From positions 1-64,000 of the forward strand of contig CAJQON010000018.1 in the NCBI GenBank assembly GCA_905479995.1: 64,000 nucleotides of DNA, given 5' to 3'. Each line of letters starts with the position of its first letter. Position 1 is the first letter of the stretch. The position numbers were made by a program, and so were the translations under genes. The notes beneath the pieces were generated by a model, which was given only the letters and a program-made list of their open reading frames with translations, did no database searches and was not told the origin of the DNA. Positions 15,574 to 24,748 of this stretch are shown here, in pieces. This DNA is from an uncultured Flavobacteriales bacterium (GTDB lineage Bacteria > Bacteroidota > Bacteroidia > Flavobacteriales_E > Vicingaceae).

Positions 15574-17637
15574 GTGTTGAATTCTATCAAATTATTATAT
15601 TCTATAGCCCTAGTTACTTTTCTAAGCAGCTCTTTCAGCGTAAATGCTCAAAAATATGCCGACCCAACACATTATTTAATTGAAGGTTTAGAAATTGACA
15701 AAGTATCCAATTCCGACAAACACCTTATTGACAGTTGCTTGGAAGTTTACCATAAAGCAGCTCACGATACAATAAAAATTCAAGCCATTACTGTTATTAT
15801 AGAAACAAGCTGGGACGACAATGTATGGCCTAAATACAATTTATGGCTTTATGAATTACTTAAAAAAAAGATTAAAAAACCACACAACGAAAAAGCAAAA
15901 AAGTATTTATTAAACTCTTATGCTGGTACCATAAATAACATTGGATTCAACTACAAAAACCAAGGAGACATTGAAAAAGCCTTAGAATATTACCACAAAA
16001 GCGTAAAAATAAAGGAACAAGTTGGCGACAAAAAAGGCATTGCTACAGGATTAAATAACATTGCTATTATTCTTGACGACCAAGGAGAAATAGAGGGAGC
16101 TTTAAAATATTATCACACCTGCTTAGACCTTCAAAGAGAGGTAAACGATTTACACGGAGTTGCACGAAGCTATAGCAATATAGGGTTAGTATATTTTAAC
16201 GAAAACGACCTCAACAAAGCTATTCTGTATAGCCATAAAGCAATTAAACTTCAAGAAGAAATTGGCGACAAAAAGGGTTTAGGTACGAGCTTAAACAACT
16301 TGGCCGCAATTTACAATAAACAAGGAAATACGCTAAGAGCCATCGAATACCATGAAAAAAGTTTTGCCCTAGAAGAAGAAATCGGAAATAAACAAGGCCA
16401 GGCATGGTCGGCAAACAACTTAGCTAGAGCATACCATCGCCTTAAACAATATGATAAGGCGCTTGATTATTGTGATTACAGTATGAATATTGCTAAAGAA
16501 ATAGAAATGCCTTTGCTCATCCAAAATTCAGCTTCAACGTTTATGCAAATTTATGAAGCTCAACATGACGGGATGAAAGCTTTAAAAATGCATAAACTCT
16601 ACATTTCTATGCGAGATACCATTAACAATACTGCTGCTCAAAAAGCCACCGCCAAACAACTGGCTCAATACGAATACGAAAAACAAAAAACCATTGACGA
16701 TGCCAATCATGATAAAATTTTATTGGTGAAGCAAGAAGAAAAGGAAAAACAACAAATAATTACCATTGCTATTGGTGTTGGTTTAGCCTTAGTAATTGTC
16801 TTTCTAATATTTGTCTTTAATCGCTTACAATTAGCCAAAAAACAAAAAATAGTAATTGAAACACAAAACCAAGAAATTGTTGACTCGATTACTTACGCCA
16901 AAAGAATACAAGAAGCTATTTTGCCAACAAGTGCATTTATAAAAGAACAACTCCCCGATAGTTTTGTATTGTATAAGCCTAAAGATATTATTGCTGGAGA
17001 TTTCTATTGGATGCACAGAATTGGCGATCACTTATTATTTGCAGTAGCAGATTGTACAGGACATGGAGTTCCAGGAGCAATGGTAAGCGTGGTTTGCGAT
17101 AATGCATTAAATAGTGTAATTAACGATGCTAAATTGCTCGATCCGGGTAAAATATTAGATGAAACTCGAAAAATGGTTGTTCAGCGTTTAAATCAATCAC
17201 GCTCAGGAAATTCTCCTTCCATGACCTCAATTAAAGACGGTATGGATATAGCCCTTTGTGTGTTAAATGTAAAAACCAATGAACTCCAATTTTCTGGAGC
17301 TTATAATTCATTGTACCATATTAAAGGAACAGAAATTAATGAACTAAAAGCTACTCGCCAGCCTATTGGGCAAATAGATAACCCTACCCCTTTTAAAACA
17401 CATCAAATATCAGTTGAAAAAGGTGATGCTCTTTACTTGTTTACAGATGGTTATGCTGATCAGTTTGGTGGACCAAAAGGAAAAAAGTTTATGTACAAAC
17501 CTTTTAAAAAGCTACTAACCTCATTGCAAAATGAACCCATGGAAAATCAAAAAACAACGCTAGATAAAGCTTTTGAAGATTGGAGAGGCAACATGGAACA
17601 AATTGATGATGTGTGCGTCATAGGCGTTAGAATATAA
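15574..17637 (+). CDS. TPR-membrane-SpoIIE-type serine phosphatase
   Basis: 687 residues, starting with GTG at 15574 or TTG three bases later; the signal peptide (to about residue 26, VNAQ) supports one of these. Residues about 120-330 are six or so tetratricopeptide repeats (for example GDIEKALEYYHKSVKIKEQVGDK). A coiled coil precedes one membrane segment (about 394-416), and the cytoplasmic C-terminus (about 450-687) is a SpoIIE/PP2C phosphatase with AGDFYWMHRIGDH, ADCTGHGVPGAM and DGMDIALCVL. The layout is a periplasmic TPR sensor driving a cytoplasmic phosphatase, presumably acting on an anti-anti-sigma-like partner. No such partner is encoded nearby. It ends before the repeat element at 17.67 kb. 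Confidence 0.9.
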   Translation: MLNSIKLLYSIALVTFLSSSFSVNAQKYADPTHYLIEGLEIDKVSNSDKHLIDSCLEVYHKAAHDTIKIQAITVIIETSWDDNVWPKYNLWLYELLKKKIKKPHNEKAKKYLLNSYAGTINNIGFNYKNQGDIEKALEYYHKSVKIKEQVGDKKGIATGLNNIAIILDDQGEIEGALKYYHTCLDLQREVNDLHGVARSYSNIGLVYFNENDLNKAILYSHKAIKLQEEIGDKKGLGTSLNNLAAIYNKQGNTLRAIEYHEKSFALEEEIGNKQGQAWSANNLARAYHRLKQYDKALDYCDYSMNIAKEIEMPLLIQNSASTFMQIYEAQHDGMKALKMHKLYISMRDTINNTAAQKATAKQLAQYEYEKQKTIDDANHDKILLVKQEEKEKQQIITIAIGVGLALVIVFLIFVFNRLQLAKKQKIVIETQNQEIVDSITYAKRIQEAILPTSAFIKEQLPDSFVLYKPKDIIAGDFYWMHRIGDHLLFAVADCTGHGVPGAMVSVVCDNALNSVINDAKLLDPGKILDETRKMVVQRLNQSRSGNSPSMTSIKDGMDIALCVLNVKTNELQFSGAYNSLYHIKGTEINELKATRQPIGQIDNPTPFKTHQISVEKGDALYLFTDGYADQFGGPKGKKFMYKPFKKLLTSLQNEPMENQKTTLDKAFEDWRGNMEQIDDVCVIGVRI

Positions 17638-17668
17638 AGCAAACGAGTCGCTTACTTTGAATATTATC

Positions 17669-17689
17669 ATCCTGAGCTTGTCGAAGGAT
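17669..17689. repeat. REP-like intergenic element (CCTGAGCTTGTCGAAGG type)
   Basis: Contains CCTGAGCTTGTCGAAGG flanked by ATCCT/AGGAT ends, followed by a partial copy TTGTCGAACGA at 17690-17699. The reverse complement CTTCGACAAGCTCAGG is a very common dispersed intergenic sequence in many bacterial genomes. It lies between two convergent genes, where it could act in transcript ending. Confidence 0.65.
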
Positions 17690-17719
17690 TGTCGAACGAA
17701 TGATTAAATCAGTAAAAAT

Positions 17720-18742
17720 CTAATCTATTTCCCAAGTCACACCACTATTCATTAACTCATCTACAGAGTTTACCTTAGGTGCTTTTTTCGATTCATCTAT
17801 TTGGTTCCAAATAGCATCATTAAAAGAAGGGGTTTCTACTTGTCTAATAATTCCGAATGCAACAGGAAATTCTGGTGCTGACATACAAATTAACAAGTTG
17901 TGTAATGTATTGTCTTGCTCATAAGCATCATGCACTAGAATATCTGCTTCGGTAATTCCATTTTCTCCAATGGTAACTACTTCTAATTTAAAACCGTTTA
18001 ACACTAAGCCTTTATTCTGATCAGCACCAAATATCATCGGTTTACCATGTTCTAACCAAACTTGTCTATCCAGTTTTACATCTTTAGCGGTAACATTGGC
18101 AAAAACCTTGTCATTAAAAATAATACAGTTTTGTAAAATTTCTATTAACGATGTTCCTTTAAATTTTTCTGCTTGAGCAAACACTTCAGTCATTTTTTTA
18201 GGCTCAATGTCTATTACTCTAGCAAAGAAGCTGGCTTCAGCTCCTAAAGCTAATTTCCCAGGATTAAAAGAGCGGTCAACGGTTCCTTGTGGAGAAGATT
18301 GTGTTTTAATTCCAGTTTTTGAGGTTGGTGAAAATTGCCCTTTAGTTAATCCATAGATTTCGTTGTTAAACAACAAAATATTAATGTCTATGTTTCGTCT
18401 TAAAGCATGTATGTAATGATTCCCTCCAATAGCCAATGCATCACCATCTCCAGTTACTTGCCAAACACTTAAATTAGGGTTCGCCAACTTAACGCCCGAA
18501 GCAACTGCTGGAGCTCTACCATGTATGGTATGAAAACCATAACTTTCAATATAATATGGAAACCTTGAAGAACAACCTATTCCAGAAATGAATACAATGT
18601 CTTCTTTCTTTTTTCCAATTTCGGGCAAGGTTTTTTGAACCGCTTTTAAAATAGCGTAATCTCCACAACCTGGACACCATCTTACATCTTGATCTGTTTC
18701 AAAATCTCTAAATGTCAACTCTTCTTTCACTAAATGTTCCAT
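17720..18742 (-). CDS. korB: 2-oxoglutarate:ferredoxin oxidoreductase, beta subunit
   Basis: 340 residues, typical for KorB. The cluster motif CPGCGDYAIL is near residue 24, and the thiamine diphosphate site is GDGDALAIGGNHYIHALRRN followed by NNEIYGLTKGQ. Together with KorA it converts 2-oxoglutarate and CoA to succinyl-CoA, CO2 and reduced ferredoxin in the cytoplasm. It begins 3 nt after korA on the same strand. No delta (ferredoxin-like) or separate gamma gene is present, as in the two-subunit type. 2-oxoglutarate rather than pyruvate is favoured by family resemblance and by the adjacent sucA, but other 2-oxoacids cannot be excluded. Confidence 0.88.
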   Translation of the reverse strand: MEHLVKEELTFRDFETDQDVRWCPGCGDYAILKAVQKTLPEIGKKKEDIVFISGIGCSSRFPYYIESYGFHTIHGRAPAVASGVKLANPNLSVWQVTGDGDALAIGGNHYIHALRRNIDINILLFNNEIYGLTKGQFSPTSKTGIKTQSSPQGTVDRSFNPGKLALGAEASFFARVIDIEPKKMTEVFAQAEKFKGTSLIEILQNCIIFNDKVFANVTAKDVKLDRQVWLEHGKPMIFGADQNKGLVLNGFKLEVVTIGENGITEADILVHDAYEQDNTLHNLLICMSAPEFPVAFGIIRQVETPSFNDAIWNQIDESKKAPKVNSVDELMNSGVTWEID

Positions 18743-18745
18743 GGT

Positions 18746-20584
18746 TTAAGCTTCAATTAATTGTTCAAACTTATTCATCAATTCTCCTTTTGAAAAAGGT
18801 AATCCTTGAACCTTGTTGTATTGTAAATAATTAAATTGAGGCAATTCGCTTCTCAATAATTTTATAAACTGACCGCTATTTAATTCACAAACAATAATTG
18901 TTTTAAAGTTTGCAAAAATTTCGGCTGTATTTTTCGGTAAGGGGTTAATAAAGTTAAAGTGAACTCTGGCAATTGATTTGCCTTGATCCGTTAGAGCACT
19001 CACTGCAGTATGTAAACCTCCATACGTTCCTCCCCAACCTACTACTAAAACATCAGCACTTTTATCTCCTTCTACTTCCAGTTCAGGAATGAAGTTGGCC
19101 ACACGTTTTACTTTCTCAGCTCTAACATTTACCATTTCTTCATGATTGTTAGGATCATAAGATACATTTCCAGTAATGGCTTCTTTTTCTAATCCGCCAA
19201 TTCTATGTTCAAAACCTTTCATTCCAGGAGTTGCCCATTTTCTGTTTAGCTTCTCTTCATTTCTTTTGTAAACATTCCAATCAGTATCGTTTTCATTCAC
19301 AAAAGCTGGTTCAACTGTAGGCATCTCTCCTACACTTTTTATTTTCCATGGTTCAGCACCATTAGCAATAAATCCATCCGACAATAATATAACTGGCGTC
19401 ATGTGTTCTACCGCTAATTTGGCTGCCATGTAAGCATAATCAAAACAATTTGATGGTGTGCTGGCTGCAATAACAATTACAGGACTTTCGCCATTTCTTC
19501 CGTAAACAGCTTGCAATAAATCCGATTGTTCAGTTTTGGTAGGCAACCCTGTAGATGGTCCTCCTCTTTGAACATCAATAATTACAATTGGTAACTCTGT
19601 CATCATCGCTAAACCTATCGCTTCTCCTTTTAAAGCCAAGCCAGGACCAGATGTTGAAGTTACTGCTAAACTTCCAGCAAAACTTGCTCCAATTGATGCA
19701 CAAATTCCCGCTATTTCATCTTCAGCTTGTAAAGTAACTATGTTAAAATTCTTATACTTTGATAGTTCGTGTAAGATGTCTGAAGCAGGTGTTATAGGAT
19801 ATGTTCCTAAAAATATATCCAAATCGGCTCTTTCTGAAGCAGCCATTAATCCCCACGCAGTTGCAGTATTCCCGGTAATGCTTCTGTATTTTCCTTTAGG
19901 TAAAGTTGCCGCTTTTACTTTATATGCTGACGGCAATAATTCTACAGTTAAGGCATAATTATAGCCAGCTTTTAAAGCTGCTTTATTAGCGTTTGCTATT
20001 TCTGGTTTGCTTTTAAACTTTGCATCTAAAAAATTCTCGGTAATTTCTAAAGGTCTACTAAACAACCAATACACAATTCCTAAAGCAAACATGTTTTTAC
20101 TTCGAGATCTACTCTTATTTTCAATGTCAAAATCTGCTACACTATCTTTAGTCAACTTTGTAATAGGCGCTTCAATAACATTAAACCCATCTAAAGTTCC
20201 ATCTTCTAATGGATTAGAGGTAAACTGTGCCTTTTCAAAATCCTTAACTTTAAAATTGTCGCTATCTATAATTATTGTTCCTCGCTCCTTAATCCAATCT
20301 AAATTTGCTTTTAAGGCAGCAGGGTTCATTGCAATTAAAATATCTGCTTCATCTCCTGGCGAAAAAATTTGTTTGTTACCAAACTGAATTTTAAATCCAC
20401 TCACACCTGCCACAGTTCCTTGCGGAGCTCTAATCTCGGCAGGAAAATCTGGAAAAGTTGCCAAGTCGTTACCAATAAACGCTGCGGTGTTACTAAACTG
20501 CGTTCCAGTAAGCTGCATTCCATCTCCAGAATCTCCAGCAAACTTAATAACTACCTCATCTAATTCTTCTATTGTTTTGGACAT
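18746..20584 (-). CDS. korA: 2-oxoglutarate:ferredoxin oxidoreductase, alpha subunit (gamma-alpha fusion)
   Basis: About 612 residues from the ATG at 20584. An in-frame codon further upstream (20629) can be excluded because a TAAATTTG promoter box at 20603-20610 and its TTTG -33 element (20627-20630) lie between the two. The N-terminal 190 residues form the gamma domain (IKFAGDSGDGMQLTG), and the remainder is the pyrimidine-binding alpha domain (GTYPITPASDILHEL, TSTSGPGLALKGEAIG, QRGGPSTGLPTK). It pairs with KorB immediately downstream. The product uses ferredoxin, in contrast to the NAD-linked complex encoded divergently. Confidence 0.9.
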   Translation of the reverse strand: MSKTIEELDEVVIKFAGDSGDGMQLTGTQFSNTAAFIGNDLATFPDFPAEIRAPQGTVAGVSGFKIQFGNKQIFSPGDEADILIAMNPAALKANLDWIKERGTIIIDSDNFKVKDFEKAQFTSNPLEDGTLDGFNVIEAPITKLTKDSVADFDIENKSRSRSKNMFALGIVYWLFSRPLEITENFLDAKFKSKPEIANANKAALKAGYNYALTVELLPSAYKVKAATLPKGKYRSITGNTATAWGLMAASERADLDIFLGTYPITPASDILHELSKYKNFNIVTLQAEDEIAGICASIGASFAGSLAVTSTSGPGLALKGEAIGLAMMTELPIVIIDVQRGGPSTGLPTKTEQSDLLQAVYGRNGESPVIVIAASTPSNCFDYAYMAAKLAVEHMTPVILLSDGFIANGAEPWKIKSVGEMPTVEPAFVNENDTDWNVYKRNEEKLNRKWATPGMKGFEHRIGGLEKEAITGNVSYDPNNHEEMVNVRAEKVKRVANFIPELEVEGDKSADVLVVGWGGTYGGLHTAVSALTDQGKSIARVHFNFINPLPKNTAEIFANFKTIIVCELNSGQFIKLLRSELPQFNYLQYNKVQGLPFSKGELMNKFEQLIEA

Positions 20585-20602
20585 TCCATTAAATTTTGAA
20601 CA

Positions 20603-20630
20603 CAAATTTACTACATCAAAAGTTAGCAAA
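20603..20630 (-). promoter_or_regulatory. korAB promoter (TTTG - 16 bp - TAAATTTG)
   Basis: On the minus strand a TTTG -33 element (20627-20630) and a consensus -7 box TAAATTTG (20603-20610) precede the korA ATG by 18 nt. The element fixes the start of korA. Confidence 0.7.
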
Positions 20631-20706
20631 TAAAATAATCGACTAAAATTATTCCTTATATCCCTATATATTTATTTACTTTGTGGTGTATTATCAAAAA
20701 TAAGGC

Positions 20707-23424
20707 ATGGACAAACATTCCTACTTGAGTAATGCTGATGGTTCTGTAATTGAAAATTACTACCAACAGTATCTAGAAAACCCTGATTCAGTAGAAGAAG
20801 GATGGAAAAAATTTTTCGAAGGTTTCGAGTTCGCTCGAAAGAACTATGACACAGATGTGCCAGAAGGTTTCGATAAAGAATTTAAAGTAATTGATTTAAT
20901 TAACGGCTACCGTTCTCGAGGACATTTGTTCACGAAAACTAACCCGGTTAGAGCTCGAAGGCAATATCAGCCATCTCTAGAATTAGAAAATTACGGCTTA
21001 GAAAAAGCAGATTTGGAAACAGTTTTTCAAGCAGGTACCGAAACTGGGATTGGACCAGCCAAGTTGAAAGACATCATTGCTCATTTAGAAGCAACTTATT
21101 GTCAATCTACAGGTATAGAATACACTTACATCAGAAAACCTGAAGAAGTTGAGTGGATTAAACATAAAATTGAGCTTAAAAACAGGTTGCAGTTAGAAAA
21201 TTCTGACAAAAAGCATGTTTTGCATAAATTAAATCAAGCAGTAGTTTTTGAGCAATTCTTACACAAAAAATTTGTTGGACAAAAACGTTTTTCTTTAGAA
21301 GGAAACGAAGCTCTAATTCCTGCATTAGATGCATTGGTTGAATTAGGTGCAAAAATTGGCGTAAAAGAATTTATTGTTGGAATGGCGCATAGAGGTAGAC
21401 TTAATGTGTTAGCCAACATCTTTAACAAAACCTACCAAGCCATATTTAGTGAGTTTGAAGGGAAAGAATACGAAGACAATATTTTTGATGGAGATGTAAA
21501 ATATCACTTAGGATACTCTTGTGATATTACTACAGACAATGGACATGATGTGCATATGACATTGGCACCAAACCCATCTCACCTTGAAACTGTTGATCCA
21601 GTTGTTGAAGGAATTACCCGATCAAAAATTGACACTTACCTAAAAGATGAGGACAAAATTGTTCCTATTTTAATACATGGAGATGCTGCAATTTCTGGTC
21701 AAGGATTAGTTTACGAAGTTATCCAAATGGCTCAGCTAGATGGTTACAGAACTGGTGGAACAATCCACATTGTTGTAAACAATCAAATAGGATTTACTAC
21801 CAATTATTTAGATGGAAGATCGAGTACTTATTGTACAGATGTTGCCAAGGTAACTTTATCGCCAGTATTACACGTTAATGGTGACGATGTTGAAGCAGTA
21901 ATTCAAGCAGTTCAATTTGCTATAGAATACCGTCAACGATTCCATAAAGATGTATTTATAGATATATTAGGATACCGAAAATATGGGCATAACGAAGGTG
22001 ATGAACCTCGTTTTACACAACCTTTGCTATATAAGTCTATTGGGAAACATTTAAACCCTAGAGACATTTACTTGAACCAATTAATTGGTGAAAAAGTAAT
22101 TACAAAAGCAGAAGCAAAAGCGGTAGAAAAAGATTTTGACAATGATTTACAAGGACATTTAAGTGATGCCAAGCAAATAGAAAAAGCAACGGTAACTTAT
22201 TTCTTAAAACGTACTTGGGAAGACTATTCTTATTGCAAGCCAGGTGGTTTTGATAAATCGCCAAATACGGGTTTTGACAAAAAGAAATTGTTAGCCATTG
22301 GTAAATCAATAGCAACATTGCCTGAAGATAAAACCTTTATTAGAAAAATTAATAGATTGTTCGATGATCGTTTAAAAATGATTACCGATGGAACCAAATT
22401 AGATTGGGCCACTGGAGAATTATTAGCTTACGGAACATTATTAGAAGAAGGTCATCCTATTCGTATTTCTGGTCAAGATGTAGAAAGAGGAACATTTTCT
22501 CACAGACATGCTGTGGTAAAAGTTGAAGACTCAGAAGAAGAGTATTTACCACTTCGAAACATCTCTAAAAAACAAGCTAACTTCGATATTTACAATTCTT
22601 TATTATCTGAATATGGGGTGCTTGGTTTTGAATATGGTTATGCCATGGCAACACCAAATACATTAACTATTTGGGAAGCACAATTTGGAGATTTCTTTAA
22701 TGGAGCTCAAATTATAGTAGATCAGTTTTTAACTGCTGCCGAAGAAAAATGGAAAACCCAAAATGGATTGGTAATGTTACTTCCTCACGGTTATGAAGGA
22801 CAAGGAGCAGAGCATTCAAGCGGAAGAATGGAGCGTTTTTTACAGCAATGTGCTGAAAACAACATCCAAGTAGCAAATGCAAGTACGCCTGCAAACTACT
22901 TCCATTTACTGAGAAGACAAATGCACAGAAAATTCAGAAAACCTTTAGTAGTATTTACACCAAAAAGTTTATTGCGTTTCCCGAAATGTGTTTCTACTAT
23001 TGATGAAATGGCAAAAGGTAGTTTTCAAGAAGTAATAGATGATCCAATTGCTAATCCAAAAGAAGTAGATACCGTTGTATTTTGTTCCGGTAAATTTTAC
23101 TATGATTTGTTAGCAAAACAAGAAGAAAGTGGTGCCGATAACATGGCAATAGTTAGAGTAGAACAACTTTATCCGCTGCCTCAAATACAATTAGACCAAA
23201 TTACAGCAAAATATAAAAACGCTAAGAACTTCATTTGGTCTCAAGAAGAGCCAGAAAACATGGGTGCTTGGAGTCATATGTTGCGTCATTACACATCAGT
23301 TAACTTAACGCCAATTACCTTGGCCGAAAGTGGTGCTCCAGCAACAGGATCATCAAAAGCACATGCAGTACGACACAATGATATATTAAACCGCGTTTTT
23401 AAATACGCATTAGTAACTAGTTAA
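20707..23424 (+). CDS. sucA: 2-oxoglutarate dehydrogenase E1 component
   Basis: 905 residues, the usual size. The N-terminus (MDKHSYLSNADGSVIENYYQQYL) is the E2-binding region. The thiamine diphosphate core contains MAHRGRLNVLANI, NPSHLETVDPVVEG, HGDAAISGQGLVYE and VVNNQIGFTT, with the transketolase-like part carrying SGQDVERGTFSHRHAV and LPHGYEGQGAEHSSGR. It decarboxylates 2-oxoglutarate and succinylates the lipoyl group of E2 in the TCA cycle. It is followed after 27 nt by the E2 gene and is divergent from korAB, which performs the same conversion with ferredoxin. Confidence 0.97.
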   Translation: MDKHSYLSNADGSVIENYYQQYLENPDSVEEGWKKFFEGFEFARKNYDTDVPEGFDKEFKVIDLINGYRSRGHLFTKTNPVRARRQYQPSLELENYGLEKADLETVFQAGTETGIGPAKLKDIIAHLEATYCQSTGIEYTYIRKPEEVEWIKHKIELKNRLQLENSDKKHVLHKLNQAVVFEQFLHKKFVGQKRFSLEGNEALIPALDALVELGAKIGVKEFIVGMAHRGRLNVLANIFNKTYQAIFSEFEGKEYEDNIFDGDVKYHLGYSCDITTDNGHDVHMTLAPNPSHLETVDPVVEGITRSKIDTYLKDEDKIVPILIHGDAAISGQGLVYEVIQMAQLDGYRTGGTIHIVVNNQIGFTTNYLDGRSSTYCTDVAKVTLSPVLHVNGDDVEAVIQAVQFAIEYRQRFHKDVFIDILGYRKYGHNEGDEPRFTQPLLYKSIGKHLNPRDIYLNQLIGEKVITKAEAKAVEKDFDNDLQGHLSDAKQIEKATVTYFLKRTWEDYSYCKPGGFDKSPNTGFDKKKLLAIGKSIATLPEDKTFIRKINRLFDDRLKMITDGTKLDWATGELLAYGTLLEEGHPIRISGQDVERGTFSHRHAVVKVEDSEEEYLPLRNISKKQANFDIYNSLLSEYGVLGFEYGYAMATPNTLTIWEAQFGDFFNGAQIIVDQFLTAAEEKWKTQNGLVMLLPHGYEGQGAEHSSGRMERFLQQCAENNIQVANASTPANYFHLLRRQMHRKFRKPLVVFTPKSLLRFPKCVSTIDEMAKGSFQEVIDDPIANPKEVDTVVFCSGKFYYDLLAKQEESGADNMAIVRVEQLYPLPQIQLDQITAKYKNAKNFIWSQEEPENMGAWSHMLRHYTSVNLTPITLAESGAPATGSSKAHAVRHNDILNRVFKYALVTS

Positions 23425-23451
23425 GAAATAGACATTATTAAAATAAAAGCT

Positions 23452-24696
23452 ATGGCTTTAGAAATGAAAGTTCCCTCACCGGGAGAATCGATTACAGAAG
23501 TAGAAATTGCACAATGGTTAGTTGAAGATGGAGACTATGTGGAAAAAGATCAGGCAATTGCAGAAGTAGATTCTGATAAAGCAACCTTAGAGTTACCTGC
23601 AGAAGAAGGTGGTATTATTACCCTAAAAGCAGAAGAAGGTGATCTTGTTCAAGTTGGTGCTGTTGTTTGTTTAATAGACACAAGCGCTGAACCTCCTGCT
23701 GACTTTGTTTCGGGAGAAGATGCCGAAATAGAAGCTCCTGTTGTGGAAGAAAAACCAGTAGAAGTTACACCTAACCCTATGCCAGCAAGTGCTCCTGCTG
23801 CCGATGTAAAAGCTACTCCGGTGGCCAAAGAAATGCTTTCTAAAAATAGCATTAACGCAGCAAAAGTAAACGGATCTGGAAGCAATGGTAAGATTACTAA
23901 AGCAGATATAGAAGACTACTTAACCAGTGGTGTAAATGCAGATTCTGCCGCAGGATGGGGAGGAACTAGAGACGAAGACTCCAAAAAAATGAGCATGCTA
24001 AGAAGAAAAATAGCATCTCGTTTAGTAGCCGTAAAAAACGAAACAGCCATGTTAACTACTTTTAATGAAGTAGACATGAAGCCTGTAATGGATTTACGTA
24101 AAAAATACAAAGAAAGCTTCAAAGAAAACCATGGTGTAAACTTAGGTTTCATGAGTTTCTTTACCAAAGCAGTTACAGAAGCATTAAGACAATATCCGGC
24201 TGTTAACTCTATGCTAGATGGCGATTATATGATTAGCCACGATTTTGCTGATATAGGTATTGCGGTAAGTTCTCCAAAAGGATTAATGGTGCCTGTAGTT
24301 AGAAATGCAGAGCAAATGAGTTTAGCTGAAATTGAAGCTGAAATTAAAAGATTGGCCATTAAAGCAAGAGATGGTAAAATTGACATTGCAGACATGGAAG
24401 GTGGTACTTTTACCATTACCAACGGTGGTGTTTTTGGATCTATGCTTAGTACTCCAATTATTAACCCTCCACAAAGCGCTATTTTAGGAATGCACAACAT
24501 TGTTGAGCGTCCAGTAGCCATTAATGGAGAAGTTCACATTCGTCCAATAATGTACGTAGCATTAAGTTACGACCACAGAATAATTGATGGAAAAGAATCT
24601 GTTGGCTTCTTAAAAGCCATTAAAGAGATGATAGAAAACCCTTCTAAAATTATATTTGGAGGGAAAGATCCAGAACAAGTTTTATTGAATTTATAA
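23452..24696 (+). CDS. sucB: Dihydrolipoyl succinyltransferase, E2 of 2-oxoglutarate dehydrogenase
   Basis: 414 residues. One lipoyl domain occupies residues 1-75 with the lipoylated Lys43 in [11 protein letters not shown]. An Ala/Pro/Glu-rich linker follows, then a peripheral-subunit-binding domain (about 122-160, ending [11 protein letters not shown]) and the catalytic domain with [14 protein letters not shown] near the end. It transfers the succinyl group to CoA. It is co-transcribed with sucA and ends at a strong terminator. The E3 gene (lipoamide dehydrogenase) is not in the window. Confidence 0.96.
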   Translation: MALEMKVPSPGESITEVEIAQWLVEDGDYVEKDQAIAEVDSDKATLELPAEEGGIITLKAEEGDLVQVGAVVCLIDTSAEPPADFVSGEDAEIEAPVVEEKPVEVTPNPMPASAPAADVKATPVAKEMLSKNSINAAKVNGSGSNGKITKADIEDYLTSGVNADSAAGWGGTRDEDSKKMSMLRRKIASRLVAVKNETAMLTTFNEVDMKPVMDLRKKYKESFKENHGVNLGFMSFFTKAVTEALRQYPAVNSMLDGDYMISHDFADIGIAVSSPKGLMVPVVRNAEQMSLAEIEAEIKRLAIKARDGKIDIADMEGGTFTITNGGVFGSMLSTPIINPPQSAILGMHNIVERPVAINGEVHIRPIMYVALSYDHRIIDGKESVGFLKAIKEMIENPSKIIFGGKDPEQVLLNL

Positions 24697-24700
24697 TTAA

Positions 24701-24729
24701 AAAGCCTCGTTAATTCGAGGCTTTTTTTT
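24701..24729 (+). terminator. Rho-independent terminator of sucAB
   Basis: Stem AAAGCCTCG/CGAGGCTTT with a 6-nt TTAATT loop followed by T residues. Confidence 0.92.
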
Positions 24730-24748
24730 AACCCCAGTAGTTGTACTG

